Shown here in pieces: positions 17,456 to 26,197 of a stretch of DNA of 49,059 nucleotides (positions are counted from its first letter, which is position 1; every line of letters begins with the position of its first letter). The translations under genes were made by a program, and so were the position numbers. The DNA lies in contig CAMCXB010000011.1 of the NCBI GenBank assembly GCA_945883145.1, forward strand, positions 1 to 49,059. Reading direction: 5' to 3'. The notes below the pieces were generated by a model that saw nothing but the letters and a program-made list of their open reading frames with translations, was not told the origin of the DNA and did no database searches. Origin of the DNA: Bordetella parapertussis. Lineage in GTDB: Bacteria > Pseudomonadota > Gammaproteobacteria > Burkholderiales > Burkholderiaceae_D.

Positions 17456-17588
17456 AGCGGTTAAAAACGAATTAGCAAAGAAAGAAAAAAACCATCATTC
17501 AGCAAGACTTTAGCACGGCATACCCCGACAGCCCTCTAGTTTCGATACAATGTCGGTCTTAGACTTTGCGCTCCATCCCCCATAGAAC

Positions 17589-19640
17589 ATGCAGTCAGCA
17601 CTTAACTCTCCCCAACGTGAAGCCGTTCAATACATGGATGGTCCATGCTTAGTGCTAGCTGGTGCCGGCTCAGGAAAAACCCGCGTCATCACACAAAAAA
17701 TTACGCGCTTGATTGAAACCGATGGCTATGAAGCAAAGCATATCGCGGCACTAACATTTACCAATAAAGCTGCGCTAGAAATGCGCGAGCGTATTGCAAA
17801 ATTACTCAAAGAACCGAAAGCAGCAAAACAACTCACTGTCTCAACCTTTCATTCTTTGGGTGTGAATATTTTGCGACGTGAAGCAGCAGCACTTGGTTTG
17901 AAAGATCGTTTTTCTATAATGGATAGCGATGATTGTTTTGCTATCGTTCAGGACTTATCTGCGACCACAGATAAAGCAGCGATACGTCGCATGCAAAACC
18001 ATATGTCGTTATGGAAGAACGGTCTCATCAGTCCTGAACAAGCATTGCAAGAAGCTCAAGATGAAGTGCAAGCACAAGCAGCGCGAGTCTATAGAAATTA
18101 TCTTTCTACTTTGTCGAGTTATCAGGCAGTCGATTTTGATGACTTGATACGACTGCCGGTAGAGTTATTTCAACGCGATGAAGCGGCGCGCGATCGTTGG
18201 CAACGTAAGTTACGTTATTTGCTCATCGATGAATATCAAGACACCAATACCTGTCAGTATGAGTTGGTAAAACTACTTGTCACAGGTCCAGGTAAGAAAT
18301 CTATGTTTACAGCAGTGGGTGATGATGATCAAGCCATCTACGCATGGCGTGGTGCAACCATAGAAAACCTTAAAACACTACAAACAGATTTTCCTGATCT
18401 CAAGCTAATTAAACTCGAACAAAATTATCGTTCCAGCACGCGTATCTTGCAGGCAGCAAATGCAGTCATTGCAAATAATCCTAAGCTGTTTGAAAAAGTA
18501 CTCTGGTCTGAACATGGCTTAGGTGATCCCATCAAAGTCTTAGCAATGGATGATGAAGAAGCTGAAGCAGATCAGGTTGCGATCATGTTGTCAGCGCATA
18601 AGTTTGAGCGACGTGCAAAATTTTCTGACTATGCGATTCTGTATAGAGGCAATCATCAGTCACGTGCATTAGAAAAAGCCTTAAGACGTGAACGTATTCC
18701 TTATGTTATGTCAGGCGGACAAAGTTTTTTTGAGCGCTCTGAAATCAAAGACATCATTAGTTATTTACGTTTGATTGCAAATGCAGATGATGATCCTGCT
18801 TTTATTCGAGCAGTCACCACGCCTCGTCGTGGAATAGGTCAAGCCACATTGGAAGTATTGGGTGCCTTTGCAGGTCAGTGGCAATGCTCATTATTCGAAG
18901 CAGTATTCAAAAGTGGTTTAGAAGCCAAATTAGGTGACAGGCAGTTAGAGCCTTTGCGTGCATTTTGTGATTTCATTAATCAACTCGAATCACGTGCAGC
19001 TCGTGTAGGTGCTACTGCAACAGGAGAAAATGCAGCAGCTGTCTTAGATGACATGATGAAAGAAATCAATTACGAAGCCTATCTCTATCAAACCTTTGAC
19101 GATATGCAGGCGCAAGACAAATGGCAAAACGTATTAGATTTTGTTGACTGGCTAAAGCAAAAAGGGAATGGCGGTCGTGAAGGTGAAGATCCAGAAAAAT
19201 CTTTATTAGAGCTGACCCAAATGGTGGCACTCATGAGCATGTTAGAGGGCCGTGATCAAGATCCCGATGCTGTACGACTCTCCACGCTACATGCAGCGAA
19301 AGGATTAGAGTTTGGTCATGTTTTCATGGTGGGTGTAGAAGAAGGCATACTGCCGCATAAAGGTGATCCTGATGCGCCAGCAGCAAGCATTGCTGCGCGC
19401 TTGGAAGAAGAACGACGGCTTATGTATGTAGGCATCACGCGTGCTCAAAGAAGTCTGACACTCACGTGGTGTAAAAAAAGGCGACGTGCACGCGATAGCG
19501 CACCCTGTGAAGTATCGCGCTTTATAAAAGAAATGCGTTTAGAAGAAGGCAATGCAGCGCCTAGTGATGAAGAACAAATGACGCCACAAGACCGATTAGA
19601 AGGATTAAAAGCGCTTTTACAAAAGCCGAAAGCAGCCTAA
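17589..19640 (+). CDS. rep: ATP-dependent DNA helicase Rep
   Basis: UvrD/Rep-family superfamily 1 3'-5' helicase, 683 residues. Motif I is VLAGAGSGKTRVITQKI near the N-terminus, motif II is LLIDEYQDTNTCQY, motif III is GDDDQAIYAWRGA, motif IV is LEQNYRSSTRIL and motif VI is MYVGITRAQRSL. The length and the NSPQREAVQY start agree with Rep rather than with the longer UvrD or PcrA, although separating these by eye is not absolute. It would act on replication forks, a functional neighbour of priA. It is followed 2 bp later by the small DUF2256 gene. Confidence 0.93.
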   Translation: MQSALNSPQREAVQYMDGPCLVLAGAGSGKTRVITQKITRLIETDGYEAKHIAALTFTNKAALEMRERIAKLLKEPKAAKQLTVSTFHSLGVNILRREAAALGLKDRFSIMDSDDCFAIVQDLSATTDKAAIRRMQNHMSLWKNGLISPEQALQEAQDEVQAQAARVYRNYLSTLSSYQAVDFDDLIRLPVELFQRDEAARDRWQRKLRYLLIDEYQDTNTCQYELVKLLVTGPGKKSMFTAVGDDDQAIYAWRGATIENLKTLQTDFPDLKLIKLEQNYRSSTRILQAANAVIANNPKLFEKVLWSEHGLGDPIKVLAMDDEEAEADQVAIMLSAHKFERRAKFSDYAILYRGNHQSRALEKALRRERIPYVMSGGQSFFERSEIKDIISYLRLIANADDDPAFIRAVTTPRRGIGQATLEVLGAFAGQWQCSLFEAVFKSGLEAKLGDRQLEPLRAFCDFINQLESRAARVGATATGENAAAVLDDMMKEINYEAYLYQTFDDMQAQDKWQNVLDFVDWLKQKGNGGREGEDPEKSLLELTQMVALMSMLEGRDQDPDAVRLSTLHAAKGLEFGHVFMVGVEEGILPHKGDPDAPAASIAARLEEERRLMYVGITRAQRSLTLTWCKKRRRARDSAPCEVSRFIKEMRLEEGNAAPSDEEQMTPQDRLEGLKALLQKPKAA

Positions 19641-19642
19641 GC

Positions 19643-19822
19643 ATGGCCGTTAGCGATAAAAATAATGCGGGTGGTTTTCGTAATCCGTATAACTTGCCGA
19701 GTAAAATTTGTTTACATTGTTCTCGCCCATTTGTATGGCGTAAAAAATGGCGAGCTACGTGGGATGCCGTGCAATATTGTTCAGATGCCTGCAGAAAGAA
19801 TAAACATGAATCTCGAAGATAG
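19643..19822 (+). CDS. Small Cys-rich DUF2256 protein
   Basis: 59-residue protein. It contains LPSKICLHCSRPFVWRKKW, then VQYCSDACRK: two Cys pairs (CxxC, CxxxC) with the RPFxWRKKW core that defines DUF2256, a probable zinc ribbon. The start ATG is 2 bp after the rep stop, and its last 17 bases overlap the slyX start, so rep-DUF2256-slyX are probably translationally coupled. Function is unknown; the family is often encoded near photolyase-type genes, which are not seen here. Confidence 0.85.
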   Translation: MAVSDKNNAGGFRNPYNLPSKICLHCSRPFVWRKKWRATWDAVQYCSDACRKNKHESRR

Positions 19823-20018
19823 ACTCATCGCACTAGAAACTAAAATCACAGCGCAGGAAGATTTGCTCGATGTGCTGAATCAAACTGTGTATAAACAGCA
19901 TAAAAAAATCGACGAGTTAGAAAATTTATGTATAACCCTAGCCCGACGTTTGGCTGATACACAATATAACGATGGTAGTGGTGCTTTATTAGCGAATGAA
20001 AAACCACCGCATTATTAA
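19806..20018 (+). CDS. slyX: SlyX family protein
   Basis: 70-residue coiled-coil protein: MNLEDRLIALETKITAQEDL, then LDVLNQTVYKQHKKIDELE, the heptad pattern of SlyX, ending with the PPHY motif common in this family. The ATG at 19806 lies inside the end of the DUF2256 gene. SlyX function is not well defined (named for a location near slyD). No sign of export or membrane segments. Confidence 0.88.
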   Translation: MNLEDRLIALETKITAQEDLLDVLNQTVYKQHKKIDELENLCITLARRLADTQYNDGSGALLANEKPPHY

Positions 20019-20032
20019 ATAATGAATTGATC

Positions 20033-20362
20033 ATGTCGCGCGAAATAAATGAAAAAATTCTGGCTTCGCTTCGTACAGAATTAAATCTACAAACAGCAGA
20101 ATATCCTTGGGCAGACTTACAGCGACAGTTTGCCGCAGGTGGTGTAATTGCAGTTGACCCAGAACTTGATTTAGTCGATGTGGCTGCACGTATCGCTGCT
20201 GATGACAAGCAATCTGTAGAGCGCTGGATGGAAACTAAGCAGCTATCCCAAGTGTTAGATGAACAAGCGCAGCAATGGTTAGATAACAATGCCATGCTGT
20301 GGACAGTGGTAGTCAAACCTTGGATCTTGGTACAAGAAAGACGACAACCCTCGCGTCATTAA
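20033..20362 (+). CDS. DUF2288 family protein
   Basis: 109-residue soluble protein: EYPWADLQRQFAAGGVIAVDPELDLVDVAARIAADD, the core I recognise as DUF2288. The ATG at 20033 is chosen over an in-frame TTG two codons before. No catalytic residues can be named, and the function is unknown. It follows slyX by 14 bp and precedes the YdcF-like gene by 18 bp, suggesting one transcript. Confidence 0.8.
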   Translation: MSREINEKILASLRTELNLQTAEYPWADLQRQFAAGGVIAVDPELDLVDVAARIAADDKQSVERWMETKQLSQVLDEQAQQWLDNNAMLWTVVVKPWILVQERRQPSRH

Positions 20363-20380
20363 TTTTCGCAAATAATTTTT

Positions 20381-21154
20381 ATGAGCCTAAGCTGGTTAAT
20401 TACGAATGTGATTGCTGCATTAATGCTGCCTCCTATGCTGATGGTTTTGTTAGCATTGTTAGGCTTTGTTTTAGCGCGTAGCAATAAATGGTTGGGGCGT
20501 GGATTAGTTACAGTGGCATTTTTATTATTAGTCGTGCTCTCAACCTCAGCAGGCTCACGTTGGTTAATTAGACCATTAGAAGCAAAGTCTTTCCCACTCC
20601 TATCGGTGAAAGAAAGTCAGGCGCAAGCGATCGTAATATTAGGTGGTGGACGTCTTTATACGGCACCGGATGATGATGGTCGTGATTTGCCGAATGCACA
20701 AACCTTATTGCGCTTACGTCGTGCAGCACAACTTCATCGACTTACAAATTTACCCATTTTAGTCAGTGGTGGTTCACCAGAGATTGCTGCAGTGAGTGAA
20801 GCAGATTTAATGGCACGTTCACTGCAAGAAGATTTTCGTGTGCCGGTGAAATGGGTAGAAGGAAGCAGTGATAACACAGCGCAAAATGCTCAACGTTCAG
20901 GTGAGATATTGCATGCTGCAGGCATTCATCGTATTTTTCTTGTGACCGATGCGATGCATATGCCGCGCGCGAAAAATATTTTTCAAAGCAAGGGTTTGAC
21001 TGTAACGCCTGCACCAACAGGCTTTCATGCAAAAAGCCCCTTAATGCCGCATGATTTCATTCCTTCTGCTGGCGCTTTAAAAGACAGTCACTATGCCATG
21101 CATGAATGGCTGGGCTTACTGTGGTATCGCCTTCGACATAGTAGTGCTTTTTAA
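20381..21154 (+). CDS. YdcF/ElyC-family membrane protein (DUF218)
   Basis: 257 residues. Two N-terminal membrane helices (about 4-30 and 38-58) are followed by a DUF218 domain: QAIVILGGGRLYTAPDDDG, then LPILVSGGSPE, VKWVEGSSDNTAQNAQRSGEIL and FLVTDAMHMPRAKNIFQSKGL. The DUF218 fold occurs in SanA, YdcF and ElyC, linked to envelope and peptidoglycan homeostasis; the domain should face the periplasm. Which subgroup it belongs to cannot be fixed by eye. It ends before a bidirectional terminator. Confidence 0.87.
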   Translation: MSLSWLITNVIAALMLPPMLMVLLALLGFVLARSNKWLGRGLVTVAFLLLVVLSTSAGSRWLIRPLEAKSFPLLSVKESQAQAIVILGGGRLYTAPDDDGRDLPNAQTLLRLRRAAQLHRLTNLPILVSGGSPEIAAVSEADLMARSLQEDFRVPVKWVEGSSDNTAQNAQRSGEILHAAGIHRIFLVTDAMHMPRAKNIFQSKGLTVTPAPTGFHAKSPLMPHDFIPSAGALKDSHYAMHEWLGLLWYRLRHSSAF

Positions 21155-21190
21155 ATTTAATAAGGTCATACAAACTAAATGCAAGACGAA

Positions 21191-21220
21191 AAAAAACCGA
21201 CTTCTCTAAGTCGGTTTTTT
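21191..21220 (+). terminator. Bidirectional rho-independent terminator
   Basis: Arms AAAAAACCGACTT (21191-21203) and AAGTCGGTTTTTT (21208-21220) form a perfect 13-bp hairpin with a 4-nt loop, with T-runs on both strands. It lies between the convergent YdcF-like gene and the cytochrome gene and should stop both transcripts. Confidence 0.93.
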
Positions 21221-21254
21221 AATGCGCATAAAATTTATACGCGCATGGTTCGTA

Positions 21255-21791
21255 TTACTTAACCGCTGCAATCATGTAATCAACTGCTGCTTTAACTTCT
21301 TCATCGGATACGTTTGCACCACCTTTGGCAGGCATCACGCCGGCCTTACCTTGATAGCCTTTGATGGCATGGGTATAGAGTGTTTCCTTGCCTTGCGCCA
21401 CACGCGCACTCCACGCTGCTTTGTCACCAAACTTAGGCGCACCGGCAATACCAGCACCGTGACAAGCTGAACATGCGGCTTCAAATATTTTTTTACCTGT
21501 ATCTGCAGTAATCTTAGCGGGAGCAGCAGTTGCACTCGCTGCTGCATCAATTGTCGCCGCTTGACTGCCAGCGCCAAATTGATAGCCTTCATCAGCGATC
21601 GGTTTGATACGAGCAGCAATCGATTCAGGTGATTGAGAATTTGAACCAGCGCCAGTTTTAGGCGCACCACCTACATACATCACCAATAAGACGATGATGG
21701 CAATCGGTATAACAAAGGCCGCAACAACGGTAGCGATTAATTGTGTTGGGGTTTTAATGGGTGACTCGTGCTCTTCGTGGGCTTCGCTCAT
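21255..21791 (-). CDS. Membrane-anchored class I cytochrome c (c5-like)
   Basis: 178 residues from the ATG at 21791, which has GAGGAAATC upstream; the frame extends further up but without family match. A single N-terminal helix (about residues 18-40, TQLIATVVAAFVIPIAIIVLLVMYVG) anchors it, and an Ala/Ser-rich linker leads to a cytochrome domain with the heme motif CSACH (about 107-111) and the methionine ligand in GVMPAKGG (about M153). This is the cytochrome c5/c555 type seen in many betaproteobacteria. It probably carries electrons in the periplasm, tethered to the inner membrane; its partner is not evident. Confidence 0.93.
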   Translation of the reverse strand: MSEAHEEHESPIKTPTQLIATVVAAFVIPIAIIVLLVMYVGGAPKTGAGSNSQSPESIAARIKPIADEGYQFGAGSQAATIDAAASATAAPAKITADTGKKIFEAACSACHGAGIAGAPKFGDKAAWSARVAQGKETLYTHAIKGYQGKAGVMPAKGGANVSDEEVKAAVDYMIAAVK

Positions 21792-21994
21792 GATTTCCTC
21801 TAATGCGTTTAAAGTCTTAGCCGGACAAGTCTCAAAATGCGAGGGACCAGCTTTAATAAACCGAATGCATGACATTCGATAAAGCATGAGATTATAGACG
21901 AAAGCCTGAGATTTGAGCCGTAGATCGCCCTTTTTGCGTGGACTGAGCTGTCGGAAAAAGGTATCCTTGCCGCGCTTTGACTAGTGTTTCCCGC

Positions 21995-22070
21995 GCGGCT
22001 GTAGCTCAGTGGATAGAGTATTGGCCTCCGAAGCCAAGGGTCGCTGGTTCGATTCCAGCCAGCCGCGCCA
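21995..22070 (+). tRNA. tRNA-Arg (anticodon CCG)
   Basis: 76-nt cloverleaf with encoded CCA. The acceptor arms GCGGCTG and CAGCCGC pair perfectly, discriminator G, CCA end. The anticodon stem TTGGC/GCCAA encloses the loop CTCCGAA with anticodon CCG (codon CGG). The T arm GCTGG-TTCGATT-CCAGC is perfect. No integrase or duplicated tRNA end is visible beside it, and 22071-22150 holds nothing recognisable. Confidence 0.96.
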
Positions 22071-22150
22071 GCTTGTTTTTTTACTGCCTACCTCGCACAT
22101 GGCCTCAACCATAGAAAAAAGAATCGCCATGCTTGCCGATTCGATAAAAT

Positions 22151-23095
22151 TTAGCGTCCTGCTGATAAAGGGATTTGCCTGACCACAAAGGGTTCGCGCG
22201 GTTGATCGGCTCGTACATCAACGACCACCAGATTTTTTTGCAAACCCCCTTGTACAACTACACGAGTGAGGTGATCCACGCGCGCACCATCCGCAGTAGT
22301 CATAGGTTGATCAATTTTTAAAACATGGGTATCACCCTGTATCAATAACACGGGCTTATTCCAACGAATTACTTCTTCTTGAAAAGCAGAAAGCCAACTT
22401 TTAAATCCAGTGCTGTCTGCTTCCTTGCCACCCGCATAAAAAGTATCCGCTTGCATAGCAAACACGATTCCAAGATCACCACGCTTTTGTGCTTGCGCGA
22501 AGGTATCACGCATCCAAGCGATGTTCGCTTCATTGCGTAGATTAAATTCAATCGAAGAAGGTAAATCGAGTTGTAAATTATTATTTGATCCGACTATGTG
22601 TAGCGTTGCAAAGCTAAATTTATTTTGATGCCACCGTCGATTTTCTATAAACAAGGCAAAGCGTGCATCATCAGATTGAAGTTGCATAGCAAGTGGTTTT
22701 TTACCAAAGCTATTTTTATTTGCGAAAAAAATCCCACGTATTTTTTCTAATCGTTCTAAGGGATCATATGCACCATTCGAAGTGCGATGACAATCCGTCC
22801 ATTCATTATCGCCAGGTGTGTAAATCAAGGCTTGTGTAAAGCGTTCAAATTCTTCGCGTACTGCTAGATAGATTTCATCTGAACATACACTAGAGCCAGA
22901 TTTAATATCGCCCACATGAATAGTAAAAGCGAGTTTATTTTTATTCAGCGTGTCAGTGACTGCGGTTAATTCTGATAAGGGTCCGTAGGGTACATCGCCA
23001 ATAGCAGCGAATGAAAACGACTGTGCAGACGCTGAAGAAAAAAAGCAACAAGTAGTAAAGAAAATGCTTGCACAAAATAATTGGCGAGTTCGCAT
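22151..23095 (-). CDS. Exported metallophosphoesterase
   Basis: About 314 residues from the ATG at 23095. The N-terminus MRTRQLFCASIFFTTCCFFSSASAQS is a good signal peptide, so the enzyme is periplasmic or outer. Calcineurin-like motifs follow: FAAIGDVPYG, then FTIHVGDIKSG, YTPGDNEWTDCHR and LIQGDTHVL, i.e. metal-binding D, GD, GDNE and GDxH. A TTG at 23110 is a poorer start with no ribosome site. Substrate is unknown; such exported enzymes can be phosphatases or nucleotidases. It is on the opposite strand to the tRNA and lies 70 bp downstream of cbbR. Confidence 0.85.
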   Translation of the reverse strand: MRTRQLFCASIFFTTCCFFSSASAQSFSFAAIGDVPYGPLSELTAVTDTLNKNKLAFTIHVGDIKSGSSVCSDEIYLAVREEFERFTQALIYTPGDNEWTDCHRTSNGAYDPLERLEKIRGIFFANKNSFGKKPLAMQLQSDDARFALFIENRRWHQNKFSFATLHIVGSNNNLQLDLPSSIEFNLRNEANIAWMRDTFAQAQKRGDLGIVFAMQADTFYAGGKEADSTGFKSWLSAFQEEVIRWNKPVLLIQGDTHVLKIDQPMTTADGARVDHLTRVVVQGGLQKNLVVVDVRADQPREPFVVRQIPLSAGR

Positions 23096-23165
23096 AAATA
23101 AATCACTCAAAGAGAAAATTTAATTAACATTGTAACTGCCTTTAAAAATAGCAGTTTATAGATAA

Positions 23166-24113
23166 TTAATTTTTTATTAAATTAGGATGAAGTTCATCAA
23201 GTATTGCGGCACCATGCTCTAAAACAAAATAGCGAAAGGCTTCAGCTGCTGCAGAATGATTACGACGGTTGAGCGCTACCACATGCCAAGCCCGTGAAAT
23301 AGGCGTTTCATCAATATCAAGCACGGCAATTTCACCATACTTCACTTCTAATCCAACTGTGTGTAGCGATACAAATGAAATACCTAGATTAGCTATGACA
23401 GCTTGTTTGACACTTTCATTAGATGACATCTCCATAGAAATTTGGGGAGTCAGACTACGATCATTCAAAAATCGTTGCATGATGGCGCGCGTACCAGAGC
23501 CCTCTTCACGCGTAATGATTTCCATCTGACTGAGCGCCATGGGGGAAATACTATTTTGTAAAGCGAGAGGATGTTTGGGGTTAGCGATAAAAGCATGGGG
23601 GTGTGCTGCAAAAGCTTCAATCCGTGTATCTAAATCTACGGGAGTGCGCCCCATAATCGCCAAATCAATTTCGCTATCACGTAATAGCGCTACCATCTGA
23701 TCGCGATTTCTCACCTCGAGTTTTATCCGTACGCCGAAGTGATCTTCTTTAAAGCGAGAGAGTAACTGCGGTAAGAAATATTTTGCGGTACTAACCAAGC
23801 CAATCTTGAGTATGCCGGCTTCTTTGCCTTGAAATCGCGTCAATGTAGTTTCTGCATCACGCATGGTTTCAATGATTCTCTTTGCGTAAACAAGAAAATA
23901 CTCACCTGCAGTCGTCAATTCCACGCGTCTTCCCACTCTTGCAAAAAGCATAACGCCCATATCACTTTCTAGCTCTTTAATTTGCATGGAAATAGCAGGT
24001 GCTGTCAGGTTTAACTCAATAGCAGCCTTGTTAAAACTGTGATGTTTGGCTGCTGAAATGAATACGCGCAACTGACGCATACTTAAATTTTTGAGAAGTT
24101 TTAATGTTTGCAT
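23166..24113 (-). CDS. cbbR: LysR-type regulator of the Calvin cycle operon
   Basis: 315-residue LysR-type transcription factor: N-terminal helix-turn-helix MRQLRVFISAAKHHSFNKAAIELNLTAPAISMQIKELE and C-terminal substrate-binding domain. It is divergent from cbbL with a 142-bp shared control region, the standard arrangement of cbbR with cbb operons. By family it would activate cbbLSX... expression in response to a metabolite of carbon status. The name is supported by sequence type and position together. Confidence 0.93.
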   Translation of the reverse strand: MQTLKLLKNLSMRQLRVFISAAKHHSFNKAAIELNLTAPAISMQIKELESDMGVMLFARVGRRVELTTAGEYFLVYAKRIIETMRDAETTLTRFQGKEAGILKIGLVSTAKYFLPQLLSRFKEDHFGVRIKLEVRNRDQMVALLRDSEIDLAIMGRTPVDLDTRIEAFAAHPHAFIANPKHPLALQNSISPMALSQMEIITREEGSGTRAIMQRFLNDRSLTPQISMEMSSNESVKQAVIANLGISFVSLHTVGLEVKYGEIAVLDIDETPISRAWHVVALNRRNHSAAAEAFRYFVLEHGAAILDELHPNLIKN

Positions 24114-24255
24114 AAATGCTACAGATAAGAAAAACTGACCATTAAATAAATAATTGATGAATTTACCTTAACTAACGGCTTCAGTACAGTTCGATCATGC
24201 GTAAATAAAAATGCTTGCAGCCACTTGAAACGCAAAACGAATAACAGGAGAGCAC
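24114..24255. promoter_or_regulatory. cbbR / cbbL divergent control region with candidate CbbR site
   Basis: 142 bp between divergent starts. An inverted repeat TAAAT (24147-24151) and ATTTA (24161-24165) with 9 bp between fits the loose T-N11-A-type dyads bound by LysR regulators. The cbbL ribosome binding site ACAGGAGAGCAC is strong. The operator assignment is inferred from position only. Confidence 0.45.
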
Positions 24256-25737
24256 ATGAACAAACCCGTTGACGGTCGCATCACCGATATGAAAGAGCGC
24301 TACAAGGGTGGCGTATTGAAATACAAGCAAATGGGATATTGGCGTCCAGACTATGAGCCAAAAGAAACGGACTTCATCTGTGTATTTCGTATCACTCCAC
24401 AAGAGGGCGTGGATGAAGTAGAAGCAGCAGCAGCGGTTGCTGGAGAATCATCGACCGCAACGTGGACTGTAGTGTGGACGGACATGCTGACTGCGCATGA
24501 AGATTATCAAGCAAAAGCATTTCGTGTTGATCGCGTTCCAGGTACAGGAGAAGGTACGGGCAAAGAGGCGCAATATTTTGCTTACATCGCTTACGATATT
24601 ATTTTGTTTGAAGAAGGCTCAATTGCGAATGTCACAGCATCATTGATCGGCAATGTGTTTTCTTTCAAACCATTGAAAGCAGCGCGTCTGGAAGATATAC
24701 GTATACCAGTTGCTTATTTGAAAACCTTCAAAGGCCCGCCAACCGGCATTATTGTTGAGCGCGAGCGTTTAGATAAATTTGGTCGTCCATTACTCGGCGC
24801 AACCATGAAACCTAAATTAGGTTTATCAGGGAAAAACTATGGTCGCGTTGTGTATGAAGGTTTAACCGGTGGATTAGATTTTACTAAAGATGACGAGAAT
24901 ATTAACAGCCAACCATTTATGCATTGGCGCGATCGTTTCTTGTTCTGTATGGAAGCTGTCAATAAAGCACAAGCAAATACTGGTGAAATCAAAGGCCATT
25001 ATTTAAATGTGACTGCAGCGGACATGGAAGAAATGTACGCACGTGCTGAGTTTGCAAAGTCATTAGGTTCCAACATCATCATGATTGACTTGATCGTGGG
25101 ATGGACTGCAATTCAATCCATGTCTAATTGGAGTCGCAAGAACGACATGATTTTACATATGCATCGTGCAGGTCACGGTACCTATACACGACAAAAAAAT
25201 CATGGCGTTTCATTCCGCGTGATGGCTAAGTGGTTACGTATGGCAGGTGTAGATCATCTGCATGCAGGTACTGCAGTAGGTAAGTTAGAAGGAGATCCTA
25301 TGACAGTACAAGGCTATTACAACGTATGTCGTGAATCACATAACAAACAAGATCTATCACGCGGTATTTTCTTTGAACAGCCATGGGCTGATTTAAAGAA
25401 AGTCATGCCAGTAGCATCAGGTGGTATTCACGTAGGTCAAATGCATCAACTCATCGACTTATTCGGTGACGACGTAGTCTTGCAATTTGGTGGTGGCACG
25501 ATTGGTCATCCAGATGGCATACAAGCAGGTGCGATTGCTAACCGTGTGGGCTTAGAAACCATGGTGAAAGCACGTAATGAAGGTAAAGACATCATCAATG
25601 ACGGCCCTGATATTCTTAAACAAGCCGCAAAAACTTGTAAGCCTTTGGAAAAAGCCTTAGAGACTTGGAAAGATGTGTCATTCAACTATACCTCTACTGA
25701 CACACCAGACTTTGCTAATACACCGACTGCGTCGTAA
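24256..25737 (+). CDS. cbbL: RuBisCO large subunit, form I red type (IC)
   Basis: Large subunit of ribulose-1,5-bisphosphate carboxylase/oxygenase, 493 residues. The active site is complete: GATMKPKLGLS (Lys185 equals spinach K175), GGLDFTKDDEN with the carbamylated Lys211 and the Mg ligands Asp213/Glu214, and loop 6 GTAVGKLEGDP (Lys343). The sequence has the red-type form (MNKPVDGRITDMKERYKGGV start, HGTYTRQKNHGVSFRVMAKWLR), as in Cupriavidus and Bradyrhizobium, and its neighbour is cbbX rather than cbbQ/O, consistent with form IC. It is the first gene of the cbb operon. Confidence 0.98.
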   Translation: MNKPVDGRITDMKERYKGGVLKYKQMGYWRPDYEPKETDFICVFRITPQEGVDEVEAAAAVAGESSTATWTVVWTDMLTAHEDYQAKAFRVDRVPGTGEGTGKEAQYFAYIAYDIILFEEGSIANVTASLIGNVFSFKPLKAARLEDIRIPVAYLKTFKGPPTGIIVERERLDKFGRPLLGATMKPKLGLSGKNYGRVVYEGLTGGLDFTKDDENINSQPFMHWRDRFLFCMEAVNKAQANTGEIKGHYLNVTAADMEEMYARAEFAKSLGSNIIMIDLIVGWTAIQSMSNWSRKNDMILHMHRAGHGTYTRQKNHGVSFRVMAKWLRMAGVDHLHAGTAVGKLEGDPMTVQGYYNVCRESHNKQDLSRGIFFEQPWADLKKVMPVASGGIHVGQMHQLIDLFGDDVVLQFGGGTIGHPDGIQAGAIANRVGLETMVKARNEGKDIINDGPDILKQAAKTCKPLEKALETWKDVSFNYTSTDTPDFANTPTAS

Positions 25738-25758
25738 GACAACTTAAAGGATAAAAAA

Positions 25759-26175
25759 ATGCATATCACTCAAGGGCAGTTTTCTTTTTTGCCGCCACTA
25801 ACTGATACAGAAATTCGTGCTCAAGTAGATTACGCATTGAGTAAAGGCTGGGCATTATCAGTTGAATGGACCGATGATCCTCATCCACGTAACTGCTACT
25901 GGCATATGTGGGGCAATCCTATGTTCCAAATAAAAGATGGCGCAGCGGTTTTATTTGAAGTTAACGCATGCCGCAAAGAGCACTCAGAGGTTTATATTAA
26001 AGTTAATGCGTTTGATAACACACGTGGTGTGGAGTCTATGGTCATGAGTTTTATCGTACAGCGCCCAACAACTGAACCAGGTTTTGGTTTGCAACGTACG
26101 GAAGATCATGGCAGAAGCATACGCTACACCACCTTTAGCTATGCAACAAACAAACCTTCTGGCTCTCGTTATTAA
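25759..26175 (+). CDS. cbbS: RuBisCO small subunit, red type
   Basis: 138-residue small subunit: MHITQGQFSFLPPLTDTEIRAQVDYALSKGWALSVEWTDDPHPRNCYW. The length and the C-terminal extension ending TEDHGRSIRYTTFSYATNKPSGSRY are red-type features; green-type subunits are shorter. It is 21 bp after cbbL with AAAGGAT upstream. With CbbL it forms the L8S8 holoenzyme. Confidence 0.97.
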   Translation: MHITQGQFSFLPPLTDTEIRAQVDYALSKGWALSVEWTDDPHPRNCYWHMWGNPMFQIKDGAAVLFEVNACRKEHSEVYIKVNAFDNTRGVESMVMSFIVQRPTTEPGFGLQRTEDHGRSIRYTTFSYATNKPSGSRY

Positions 26176-26197
26176 GTAAAGAAAAAAGGACTCAGCC

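Noticed and set aside
19846..20316. 156-residue minus-strand frame over slyX and DUF2288
   Set aside because: It is the antisense of two recognised genes and has no motif.
21995..22150. tRNA-Arg as a mobile element attachment site
   Set aside because: No integrase, no direct repeat of the tRNA 3' end nearby, and the neighbours look like core genes.
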